This document shows positions 53,239 to 61,491 of a stretch of 64,000 nt of DNA, one piece after another. The position numbers were made by a program, and so were the translations under genes. Source of the stretch: Kitasatospora arboriphila (GTDB lineage: Bacteria; Actinomycetota; Actinomycetes; Mycobacteriales; Mycobacteriaceae); assembly GCF_000717275.1 (NCBI RefSeq), contig NZ_JNYV01000013.1, forward strand, positions 1-64,000, given 5' to 3'. The number at the start of each line of letters is the position of its first letter. The stretch's first letter is position 1. The notes below the pieces were generated by a model. The model did not search any database. It was given only the letters and a program-made list of their open reading frames with translations, and was not told the DNA's origin.

Positions 53239-53844
53239 ATGTCCGCCATAAGTCGTCGTCGAATTCTACTGCTGATCGGCGCCGGCCTGGCCGGTGTCGA
53301 GCTGGTCGTGACCATTGCGAGCACGTGGGTGTACGTGCAGGCGCGCGACAGGACGTCCGAGGCCGCCGATGCGCCCTCGGCGTCGGTGGCGCTTGTACTC
53401 GGAGCGAAGGTGATCAACGGCGAACCCGACTCGTACGTCCGCGGCCGGCTGGACTCGGCCCTGGCCCTCTACCGCGACGGCCGGGTGCAGCAGATCCTCA
53501 ACTCCGGGAACGGCCGCGCGGTGGCGGGGAACGAGCCGGCGGTCATGCGCGCCTATCTCGAAGAAAACGGGGTGCCGTCGTCGGACATCATCGACGACCC
53601 CGAGGGATACGACACCGCGGCATCATGTCGTCGCGCCCACGATCTGTTCGGGGTGCGGTCGGCGCTGGTGGTGACCCAGGGCTTCCACCTCGGTCGTGCG
53701 GTGGCGCTGTGCCGCGACGCAGGTATCGACGTTCACGGCGTACTCGCCGAATGTGATTGTCCGACATGGACAATCGCACGCAATCACCTACGTGAGACGG
53801 TGCTGGCCCGGCCGCGGGCGTTGTTGACGGTGCTGATGAGCTGA
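53239..53844 (+). CDS. YdcF/SanA-family (DUF218) envelope protein
   Basis: A 201-aa protein with one N-terminal membrane anchor (ILLLIGAGLAGVELVVTIAST) and a DUF218 domain: ASVALVLGAKVINGEPDSYVRGRLDSALALYRDG, ILNSGNGRAVAGNEPAVMRAYLEENGVP, and VVTQGFHLGRAVALCRDAGI. The SanA branch is linked to envelope barrier function in enterobacteria. ATG at 53239 (a GTG precedes by one codon). The AAGG ribosome site directly follows the operator-like motif. Its 3' end overlaps the convergent acyltransferase gene by 61 bp. Confidence 0.88.
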   Translation: MSAISRRRILLLIGAGLAGVELVVTIASTWVYVQARDRTSEAADAPSASVALVLGAKVINGEPDSYVRGRLDSALALYRDGRVQQILNSGNGRAVAGNEPAVMRAYLEENGVPSSDIIDDPEGYDTAASCRRAHDLFGVRSALVVTQGFHLGRAVALCRDAGIDVHGVLAECDCPTWTIARNHLRETVLARPRALLTVLMS

Positions 53845-55046
53845 GCGACGTCGAACTTGTCGGGCATCGGCAACCGGGGACGGCCGGTCAGATACGCCGA
53901 CCCGGGCATCCGACGCAGGGCCTCCACCACAAGGAGCGAGCCGGCGAGGGTGCCGAGATAGACGACGATGGTCGCCCATGGCGCGCCCATCACGTCCACC
54001 ACCCACGCGACGTTGTTCCGTTGTGGGTAGAGGATGAAGAAGATCAGCAATGCATGGACCAGGAAGACGCTGAACGAGCGATTCGAGGCGTACTTCACCA
54101 TGCGGTCGAAGCGGGGGGTGCTGCGCCGGTGATGGTCGGCCCAGTGCTGGCCCACCGCGTACAGGCACGCCACCGCGGCGACGAGGAACGGGAACAACGT
54201 GGGCTGAAAAGCGGCGCTCGCATCGATCGCCCGCTGATCATCACCCCACACCCGCCACCAGAAGTTGCCGACCGCGAACAACCCGGTCACCACCAGTGCG
54301 CTGAACAACCACCAGCCCTTGCCCTGTAACCACAGCCGGATGTCGTCGAGATGGACCGCCGTCACCGCGCCCGCGAACACGAAGAACTGATACGGCACGA
54401 AGGTCGCGTAGTAGTGCCACCACACCCCGGCGATGCTCGCGGGGGGCTGCCAATGCGTGATGACCGCAAAACATCCCCACTGGACGGCCGCACTGACGGC
54501 GAGCAGCGCAAGGTGGCGCCCGCGCGTGCGTCGCACCAGCCACAGCACCAGCGGGAACAGCAAGTACACCTGCAGCATCACGAACAAGAAATACATGTGG
54601 AACCCGGACAGGCCCCACTTGAGCAGATCCCAGAACTCCCCGAGGCTGCCGGGGATGTCACCGGTGCGCCCGTGCGCCCACATGTCCTCGACGGCCCAAT
54701 ACACAAAAGACCAGATCACAAACGGGAAGATGACCAGTTTCATCCGCCGGCGCCAGAAGTCCACCGACCGGAAGTCGACCCGCTCGAAGTTCTGGTACAT
54801 CAGCACGAAGCCGCTCAGCGCAAAGAACATGTTGCGGGTGAAGTGGAGCAGCAGGGTGGTCGAGTTGACCGGAACGCTGTCCCATTCGTCGGTTGTCGCG
54901 GTCAGGCAGTGCACGAAGATGACCAGTGAGAAGGTGGTTGCCCGGATCAGGTCGACGTGGTGCAGATACGCCCGCTTCGCTGTCGGCCGGGACCTGCTGG
55001 TGACAGTCCCAGCGCCTGCGGAATCGGCGGGGGTGGTGGCGGTCAT
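53784..55046 (-). CDS. Membrane acyltransferase 3 family protein
   Basis: A 420-aa protein with about 10 helices of the acyltransferase_3 (AT3) family. HHVDLIRATTFSLVIFVHCL holds the conserved Asp-x-x-R...His, and FALSGFVLMYQNFERVDFRSVDFWRRRMK the second family block. Such enzymes O-acylate envelope sugars or lipids. The ATG at 55046 is used; a GTG 8 codons upstream is the alternative. The C-terminal 20 codons lie antisense to the end of ydcF, an unusually long convergent overlap. Confidence 0.85.
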   Translation of the reverse strand: MTATTPADSAGAGTVTSRSRPTAKRAYLHHVDLIRATTFSLVIFVHCLTATTDEWDSVPVNSTTLLLHFTRNMFFALSGFVLMYQNFERVDFRSVDFWRRRMKLVIFPFVIWSFVYWAVEDMWAHGRTGDIPGSLGEFWDLLKWGLSGFHMYFLFVMLQVYLLFPLVLWLVRRTRGRHLALLAVSAAVQWGCFAVITHWQPPASIAGVWWHYYATFVPYQFFVFAGAVTAVHLDDIRLWLQGKGWWLFSALVVTGLFAVGNFWWRVWGDDQRAIDASAAFQPTLFPFLVAAVACLYAVGQHWADHHRRSTPRFDRMVKYASNRSFSVFLVHALLIFFILYPQRNNVAWVVDVMGAPWATIVVYLGTLAGSLLVVEALRRMPGSAYLTGRPRLPMPDKFDVAQLISTVNNARGRASTVSRR

Positions 55047-55148
55047 CGTCGTACAGCATGCCGCATCCACCTGTGATTACCCTCCTCGGTGTCTGAGGGA
55101 TTTGTCACGTCCACCTACTGTCCATGTGGTGTGGAAAGGCTGTGCGAG

Positions 55149-55922
55149 ATGATCCCCGACTGGGACGTGTTGACGTTGTTGCTGGTCGCGGCGCTTGCGG
55201 CGGGCTGGATCGACGCGGTGATCGGTGGTGGGGGCCTGGTGCTGATCCCGGCGATGCTCATCGCGTTCCCCACCGTGGCACCCGCCACCGCACTGGGTAC
55301 CAACAAGCTCGCCGCGATCTGGGGCACCGGCGCGGCCGCCATCGCGTTCTCCCGGGTGACCGCCGTCCCACGACGCCTTGCCCTGATCTCCGTACCGATC
55401 GCCGGGGTGTGCGCGGCCGTGGGTGCGACTGCGGCGTCGCTGGTGTCGGCGGATGTGATCAGGCCGCTGGTGATCGTGCTGATGCTGACGGTCGGGATCT
55501 TCGTGGCGTGCAGGCCCTCCTTCGGCCGGAGCACCGGGTCGGGCGGCCCGCTGAGCCGCCGGCAGATGATCGCCGGATGTGTCGCGTTTGCGGTGATCGG
55601 TTTCTACGACGGCATCTTCGGCCCCGGTACCGGGATGTTTCTCATCATCGCGCTCACCGTGGTGCTCTCTCGCAGCTTCATCGAGAGTGCGGCACTGGCC
55701 AAGATCGCCAACACCGCGACGAACTTCGGTGCCCTTGTGGTGTTCGCGATCCAGGGGCACGTGTGGTGGCAGCTCGGGCTGCTACTCGCGGTGGCCAACG
55801 TCGCGGGATCACTGCTGGGATCGAGGACAGTGCTCAACCGAGGGTCGGGGGTGATCCGGGCCGCCCTGCTCGTCGTGGTCGTGGTCATGTCGGCCAAACT
55901 CGGCTGGGATCAGTTCGGGTAG
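55149..55922 (+). CDS. TauE/SafE-family membrane transporter
   Basis: A 257-aa protein with eight hydrophobic helices. The duplicated family motifs are GWIDAVIGGGGLVLIPAML followed by ATALGTNKLAAI in the first half, and FYDGIFGPGTGMFLIIAL followed by KIANTATNFGALV in the second. Members carry sulfite, sulfoacetate or other organic anions. ATG at 55149 with GAAAGG 9 bases upstream. 17 bp before the AraC gene, so possibly co-transcribed with it. Confidence 0.9.
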   Translation: MIPDWDVLTLLLVAALAAGWIDAVIGGGGLVLIPAMLIAFPTVAPATALGTNKLAAIWGTGAAAIAFSRVTAVPRRLALISVPIAGVCAAVGATAASLVSADVIRPLVIVLMLTVGIFVACRPSFGRSTGSGGPLSRRQMIAGCVAFAVIGFYDGIFGPGTGMFLIIALTVVLSRSFIESAALAKIANTATNFGALVVFAIQGHVWWQLGLLLAVANVAGSLLGSRTVLNRGSGVIRAALLVVVVVMSAKLGWDQFG

Positions 55923-55939
55923 TTCACTAGGCTCTGTCC

Positions 55940-56341
55940 GTGGCGATGAGTCCCGGTGAGGATCAGAATCGACGGTTGCTGCGCGCCCGCGACGCGATGG
56001 ATCGCGACTACGCACAGCCACTCGACGTTCCCCGATTGGCGAAGGTGGCACACATGTCCGCCGCCCACTTCACCCGTACGTTCCGGGCCACCTTCGGGGA
56101 GACACCGCACCGGTATCTGCAGCGCCGACGCATCGAGCGAGCGATGATGTTGCTGCGCGATCCACTGTTGCCCGTCACCGACATCGCGGCGATGGTGGGC
56201 TTCGAGAGCCTCGGGACCTTCAGCCGGACGTTTCGAACAGTCGTCGGGGAGTCGCCCAGCGGATTCCGGGCCACCGCCACGCCGGTGAAGGTGCCGGGAT
56301 GCTTTGTCAGAACGTGGTCGAGACCGAGCAGTTTTGGATAA
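55940..56341 (+). CDS. AraC-family regulator (DNA-binding domain only)
   Basis: A 133-aa protein consisting of the AraC/XylS two-HTH domain without a sensor: LDVPRLAKVAHMSAAHFTRTFRATFGETPHRYLQRRRIERAMMLL and VTDIAAMVGFESLGTFSRTFRTVVGESPSGFR. GTG start at 55940; the ATG two codons later is equally plausible. Followed by a VOC gene 34 bp downstream; this pair recurs in mycolata and the VOC protein may act with the regulator. Confidence 0.88.
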   Translation: MAMSPGEDQNRRLLRARDAMDRDYAQPLDVPRLAKVAHMSAAHFTRTFRATFGETPHRYLQRRRIERAMMLLRDPLLPVTDIAAMVGFESLGTFSRTFRTVVGESPSGFRATATPVKVPGCFVRTWSRPSSFG

Positions 56342-56375
56342 GCGGCGCGGTCACCCCTGCCCCTAACGTTGAGAC

Positions 56376-56837
56376 ATGTTCAAAAACATCAGCATTCACT
56401 CGGTCATGGTTCTCGATCAGGACGAAGCACTCGACTTCTACGTCGGGAAACTGGGCTTCGAAGTCAAAGACGACGTCGACATGGGTTTCATGCGGTGGCT
56501 CACCATCGCCCTCCCAGGAGACCCGGATCGTCAGATCCTCCTCGAGGTCCCGGGGCCGCCGGCCCACAGCGAAGAGGTGGCCGCATCGGTCCGCGACCTC
56601 GTCACCAAGGGTGCGCTGGGTGCCGCTGCCATGCTGACCACGGACGACTGCCGAAAGACCTACGAAGAACTGTCCGCACTCGGTGTCGAGTTCACCGAAG
56701 AACCGACGGAGCAGCCCTACGGAATCGACTGTGCGCTAAGGGATCCCTTCGGCAACCACATCCGGATCACCCAACCGGCCACGGGCCCGGTCGAGATCTC
56801 GGACGAGGACATCGCCCGGTGGAAAAGCGAGGCCTAG
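56376..56837 (+). CDS. VOC-family (glyoxalase/dioxygenase fold) protein
   Basis: A 153-aa vicinal-oxygen-chelate protein with two beta-alpha-beta modules: ISIHSVMVLDQDEALDFYVGKLGFEVKDD, with the first-strand His, and YGIDCALRDPFGNHIRITQP at the C-terminus. Substrate unknown; members range from glyoxalases to antibiotic-resistance proteins. ATG at 56376. It is paired with the AraC gene upstream and stops 6 bp before the end of the convergent acyltransferase-SGNH gene. Confidence 0.9.
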   Translation: MFKNISIHSVMVLDQDEALDFYVGKLGFEVKDDVDMGFMRWLTIALPGDPDRQILLEVPGPPAHSEEVAASVRDLVTKGALGAAAMLTTDDCRKTYEELSALGVEFTEEPTEQPYGIDCALRDPFGNHIRITQPATGPVEISDEDIARWKSEA

Positions 56838-56843
56838 GCGGTC

Positions 56844-58970
56844 TCACCACCAGCCGGGTAGCTCGCGTTGCATGTCGGCGGTGAGGGCGGGGACGAGACT
56901 GCGGACGAAGGTCGCGCTCAGATGGTGGAAGTCGTGCCATACGAGGATGTTCCCGACCACCGCGGGACAGTAGGTGTCGCTGCACATCGCGTCGGTGTAG
57001 TCCAGGAAACCCATGTTCGGGAACTGGGGCGCGATGGCCAGCGCAGGATCGGTCGGTGACATCACCAGCGACCGTTCCACCCCGCACGCCGACGGCTTCT
57101 TGCCCAGCGCAAGGCATTCCGGAGGACTCTCCTTGCCGACCGCCCACGGGTTGTCGCGCACGGCGATCACCTTCTGTCCGCGGTCGCGGAACTCGGTGAA
57201 GATGTCGAGGTAGTCCTTGGGGACGAAGTCGCCGGTGACCTGACCTTCCACCGGTCGAGTGCTGTTGGTGAACACCACGTCCGGTTTGTCCACGGCCAGG
57301 CGTGCCATCACGTCGCGCGACCACTCGTTGCATTGGTGGTACTTCTGGCCGAACCAGGTGAACACGTAGTCCGTGGTCAGCGGGCACCCCACCTTGAGGT
57401 AGGTGGTGACCTTGAACCCGTGCTGTCTGCCGATCGCATCAAGGGCGGTGATCCAGTACTCCGCGTGCGACCCGCCCACCAAAGCCACAGTGCGCGTGGC
57501 GTTCACATCGCCGTACACCCCGACTCTGATCGATCCGTCCTTCCAGCCGGAGATCACCGAGTCGTAAGACGTGATGGGCCAGTCCTTCTCGACCACCTGC
57601 GGACTGGGTTCGGGCTCCACCCGTGGCACCGGCACGCCGTCGAGGAACGCGCGTGCGCCGGGATACAGGCGCGGATCCAGATTCTGGGTATCCACCGTCA
57701 TGTTCTGCACGTGTCGGTTCCAGCTGACGATGCCCGCCCCGGCGACCACGCTGAGTACCAGGAGAACTGCCGTCATCACCGTCGCCGACCGTCGCCACGG
57801 CGTCTTTCCGGCCCGGATCGGGGACTCGACGTATCTGGCTGTGGCCCAGGCCAAGAGCAGCGAGACCGCAATGATCCCGGTGCCCTCGACGATGTTCGCG
57901 CTGTCTTTGTATCGCCAGGTCAGGTAGAAGATCAGCAGCGGCCAGTGCCATAGGTACAGGGCGTAGGCGATGGAGCCGAGCCAGACGATGGACGGGTGGG
58001 CGAGCCACGAACTGACCGCGCCGGGGTCGGTGCGCTCACCGGGCGCGGTCTGACGCGAGCCACTCCAGATCAGCAACATGGTCGCGCCGACGGGCACCAA
58101 TGCGAGCGTCGACGGATACTGCTGCACCCCGACTATCCACCACCCGCAACTGACGATGAGCGCCAAGGCGATCAGGCCCAACAGGTTTCGAATCCACTGC
58201 GCCATCTTGAGCCGCGGCATCCACACGGCGAGGAGACCGCCGGCAATCGGTTCCCAGCAACGGGCGATGGTGTCGTAGTAATTGAAGGGCTGGTTGATCC
58301 CGTGCCGGTGGTGCGCCCACGCAAAGGAGATCGCCGCGACACCGAGCAGGGCGGCGAACACCATCCCGCGGATGACCTTCGGTCGGCGGAAGACATCGAA
58401 TCTGAGTGCGAGCACTCTCAGGACGCCGCCGAGCGCCAATGCGGCCAGCAACGTGAGCACGAAGAACTGTCCCTGCACCGACATGGACCACAGATGCTGC
58501 ATCGGACTGTTCGCCGAATCGGCGGCCTGGTAGTCCTGCGATGCCAGGGCGAGGTGCCAATTCTGGTAGTAGAGCGCCGAGGCGATGGCCTCGTCACCCA
58601 GTGGCGACCATCGTGTTCGAGGCATCAGCCACAGCGACAGCACCACGATGAACAGCAGCACCGTGAGAAGCGCGGGGAGGAGTCGTCGCGCGAGCCGCCA
58701 GAGGCGTGGCCCAGGATTGATCGCAGTCGACCACCGAGCAGCGGGAGAACTGGTGGCCAGCACATGTTTGAGGAGCGACGCCACGAAGAAGTAGCCGGAG
58801 AGGGTCAGGAAGACGTCGACTCCACCGGACACGCGGCCGAACCAGATGTGGAAGACGGCCACCAGCGTGATGGCGATGCCACGCAGTCCGTCGAGGTCGT
58901 GGCGGTACTCGGTGGACTTCTTCGATGGCGCACCGGACACGACTGGTGGGTCGGTCATGGTGGCGCTCAC
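56844..58970 (-). CDS. Acyltransferase 3-SGNH fusion (OatA-like O-acyltransferase)
   Basis: A 708-aa protein. Residues 20-430 are the AT3 membrane domain of about 11 helices, opening with YRHDLDGLRGIAITLVAVFHIWFGRVSGGVDVFLTLSGYF. Residues 470-708 are an extracytoplasmic SGNH hydrolase-like domain with ALVGGSHAEYW (catalytic Ser block) and HDFHHLSATF (Asp-x-x-His). This layout O-acetylates peptidoglycan or exported polysaccharide. GTG at 58970 or ATG at 58958 as start. It follows iniR on the same strand after 27 bp. Confidence 0.9.
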   Translation of the reverse strand: MSATMTDPPVVSGAPSKKSTEYRHDLDGLRGIAITLVAVFHIWFGRVSGGVDVFLTLSGYFFVASLLKHVLATSSPAARWSTAINPGPRLWRLARRLLPALLTVLLFIVVLSLWLMPRTRWSPLGDEAIASALYYQNWHLALASQDYQAADSANSPMQHLWSMSVQGQFFVLTLLAALALGGVLRVLALRFDVFRRPKVIRGMVFAALLGVAAISFAWAHHRHGINQPFNYYDTIARCWEPIAGGLLAVWMPRLKMAQWIRNLLGLIALALIVSCGWWIVGVQQYPSTLALVPVGATMLLIWSGSRQTAPGERTDPGAVSSWLAHPSIVWLGSIAYALYLWHWPLLIFYLTWRYKDSANIVEGTGIIAVSLLLAWATARYVESPIRAGKTPWRRSATVMTAVLLVLSVVAGAGIVSWNRHVQNMTVDTQNLDPRLYPGARAFLDGVPVPRVEPEPSPQVVEKDWPITSYDSVISGWKDGSIRVGVYGDVNATRTVALVGGSHAEYWITALDAIGRQHGFKVTTYLKVGCPLTTDYVFTWFGQKYHQCNEWSRDVMARLAVDKPDVVFTNSTRPVEGQVTGDFVPKDYLDIFTEFRDRGQKVIAVRDNPWAVGKESPPECLALGKKPSACGVERSLVMSPTDPALAIAPQFPNMGFLDYTDAMCSDTYCPAVVGNILVWHDFHHLSATFVRSLVPALTADMQRELPGWW

Positions 58971-58997
58971 CGGGGGAATTGTTCCAGATGTTCACCT

Positions 58998-61469
58998 TCA
59001 CGATGAGGTGGCGCTCTGGTCGCCCCCCTGATTTGTTGCAGGGCCGTATCCCGCGGCTCTCAGCATGGACAACATCTCCGACCGGGACCCGGCACCGAGA
59101 CGACGTCGGATCCTCGCCACGTGGTGCTCGACGGTCTTGCCCGATATGAACAGGCGGGCACCGATTTCGCGGTAGGTCAGACCGAGCAGCAGGTTTCGGG
59201 CCACCTCGGCCTCGCGTTCGGTCAACGGGCCGGCGGCCGGGTGTGCGGCATCGACATGTGTTGCGGTGGTCGCGACCGCTGGTGCGCCGACGAGTCGGGC
59301 GACCTGCAGCAATGAGGTGGCAGCCTGGGTGTCCTCGACCCGGAGTGCGGCCTCGCCGGCGAGTCGAGCCGCGTCCCAAGGCAATCCGGCCTGCTCGAGC
59401 GCCGACGCGGCCTTTTTCACCTCGGCCACATCGGGTTGTCCTTGCAGTACCCGCAGCCACGCCCGGCCCGCGTCGGCAAGGGCCGCGCCGAACGGCTCGC
59501 CTGCCGCGGCCTGACCGAGCTGACGCGCATAGGGGACCAGAGCCGACGGGTCGTCCGCGAGAATGGCGGCCTGCACGCCGTACCAGCTCCACGACATCGA
59601 CCACGCCGGCGGCGAGCCCAGAGCGGCGAGCAAACGGTCGGCGGCCGTCACCAGGTGGGCGAGTCGCGCCGTGTCCTGGAGGCGGACGGCCGCGAGCCAC
59701 AACTCGCCGAGCGGGTGCAATGCGAACAGGTCCACCTCCATCTCGGCCACCACTGGCACGGCGCGGCGCCACGCGGCGACCAGAGCACCCATGTCGCCGC
59801 GACGTCGGGCGATCGCCACGGCAAGCGCATGTGCGACCAGCTCGTCCCGCAGGTTCCGGGGCGTGACCCCTCCGAGGATTTCTGCGGCCGTGGCCAGGTC
59901 GCCGCCGACCATCGCGGTCCATCCGAGGAGGAGCTGTTCGCGTGGGGTCTGATCGCAATCGCGGGACAGTGCGGCCTTCGCGCCGGCGAGGTCGCCACTG
60001 TGCAGGCAGAGCAGCGCCGCGACGGCAGCGGCGGACTCGGGTTCGGCTCGGCGGTGCTTTGCGGAGAGGGACACCGCCCGCAGGATGGGCCCGAGGGCCG
60101 CAGCCGGCGACGACGTCAACGACGCAAGCAACCCGGAGCTGAGCAGGGTTCCGCGGGCGTTGTCGGTGGTGGGAGGCGCTGCACCTGCGGTTACCGAGAA
60201 CTCTTCGGCACCCGGACGGTCCCCGGTTGCGAGCAGGGTGAGCACGCCGATCGGAGCGTCCGGTCCGGCGGCGTCGGGCCCCAGCCACCGATAGAGGTCG
60301 GCCGACCGCGAATACGTTCCACGCCGTGCCGCGACCGCGGCGGCGATCCGGACGGCGTCACGGCGATCCGAAGGTGAATCCGCGGCGAGGGCGGTGTCGG
60401 CCAATCGGGTGGCGGTGTCCAGGTCGCCGGCCAGGGTTGCGGCATCGGCCAACGGACCCCGGACGACGCCGGGGTCGGCGCCGGCTGTGAGCGCTGCGTG
60501 CCAGAGGTCGGCCGCCTGGGCCGGGGGAGCGGTGCGGGCCGCAGACAGGAGGAGGTCCGCGAGACGGTCGTCGACGACGCCTGAGCGCGCGGCGACCAGG
60601 GCCCCGTCGATGGTCAGGGTCCCCCGGTCGAGCAGCGCGTCCACCAGGGAGCGATGGGTGGACGCGATCTGGTGCTCACCCCGCACGGCGCGCAGAACCG
60701 GCAGAGCGGCGGGAAGGATCTCGTCGGTACCGGTGAGGAAACCGGACCCGCGCGCCCGATCAAGGGCTTCGATGGCTGCGGTGGGATCGATGCCCAGGGT
60801 GTCGGCGATGGTGTGCGGATCGGGCGACGGTTGCAGGGCCGCCACGGTCAGAACGTCGTGAGTGGTGGGATCAAGCGCGCGCAGCCGTTCGTGCTGCCAC
60901 TTCGAGATCGCCTCACGCGCAGCCCGTTCGTCGGCGGCGGGGTCGGCTCGCAGGACGTCGAGGGCGGTGTCGATGGCTGCTCGGTTCCCGCCGGCGGTGC
61001 GGCGGATGGCGTCGGCCACGGGTGCGGACACGGTCCCGCCTGAACGGGCGATGATCGCGGGTGTGGGTAGTGGGCCCAGCGTGATGTCGTTGCCGAGGGC
61101 GGAGAACGTTCGCTGCACCTGCCGGATGTTGTTGTCGGACAGGCGCGGTTCGGCGGCGGCGATCACCGTGAGATCGCCGCGATCGGCGAGGTCGGCGAGG
61201 CGGCTCAGGCTATCGGCTTCCCAGTGGTGCACGTCGTCGACGATGACTGCGCAGCCGGGCCGGGTGGCCTCATCCTCCGGGATGGTCGTGAAAACCTGTG
61301 TGCCGGAACGGTTCAGCAGGCGACGACAATGCTGCAGCAGGTCTGATTTGCCGCTTCCGGCGACGCCGGTGACAAACGCGAGTACCGGACCCCCGGCGTG
61401 TACGGCGGACAGCAACGCTTGTGCGGCAGGCATTCCGGTGAACGCGGTGGCTCCGGGGAGGCGGTTCAC
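58998..61469 (-). CDS. iniR: IniR-like STAND ATPase with LuxR DNA-binding domain
   Basis: An 823-aa regulator. Walker A is VTGVAGSGKSD near residue 35; Walker B is CAVIVDDVHH; a long helical-repeat region follows; the C-terminal LuxR HTH is LTEREAEVARNLLLGLTYREIGARLFISGKTVEHHVARIRRRL. Size and layout match Rv0339c (832 aa), the IniR activator of the iniBAC envelope-stress operon in mycobacteria. It sits two genes from iniB here, with an Hsp70-like gene between. GTG at 61469 is the best start after the hsp70 stop (22 bp gap); the upstream frame overlaps that gene antisense-free but lacks support. Confidence 0.82.
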   Translation of the reverse strand: MNRLPGATAFTGMPAAQALLSAVHAGGPVLAFVTGVAGSGKSDLLQHCRRLLNRSGTQVFTTIPEDEATRPGCAVIVDDVHHWEADSLSRLADLADRGDLTVIAAAEPRLSDNNIRQVQRTFSALGNDITLGPLPTPAIIARSGGTVSAPVADAIRRTAGGNRAAIDTALDVLRADPAADERAAREAISKWQHERLRALDPTTHDVLTVAALQPSPDPHTIADTLGIDPTAAIEALDRARGSGFLTGTDEILPAALPVLRAVRGEHQIASTHRSLVDALLDRGTLTIDGALVAARSGVVDDRLADLLLSAARTAPPAQAADLWHAALTAGADPGVVRGPLADAATLAGDLDTATRLADTALAADSPSDRRDAVRIAAAVAARRGTYSRSADLYRWLGPDAAGPDAPIGVLTLLATGDRPGAEEFSVTAGAAPPTTDNARGTLLSSGLLASLTSSPAAALGPILRAVSLSAKHRRAEPESAAAVAALLCLHSGDLAGAKAALSRDCDQTPREQLLLGWTAMVGGDLATAAEILGGVTPRNLRDELVAHALAVAIARRRGDMGALVAAWRRAVPVVAEMEVDLFALHPLGELWLAAVRLQDTARLAHLVTAADRLLAALGSPPAWSMSWSWYGVQAAILADDPSALVPYARQLGQAAAGEPFGAALADAGRAWLRVLQGQPDVAEVKKAASALEQAGLPWDAARLAGEAALRVEDTQAATSLLQVARLVGAPAVATTATHVDAAHPAAGPLTEREAEVARNLLLGLTYREIGARLFISGKTVEHHVARIRRRLGAGSRSEMLSMLRAAGYGPATNQGGDQSATSS

Positions 61470-61491
61470 CGGACTGCGGCCGACTGCGACA

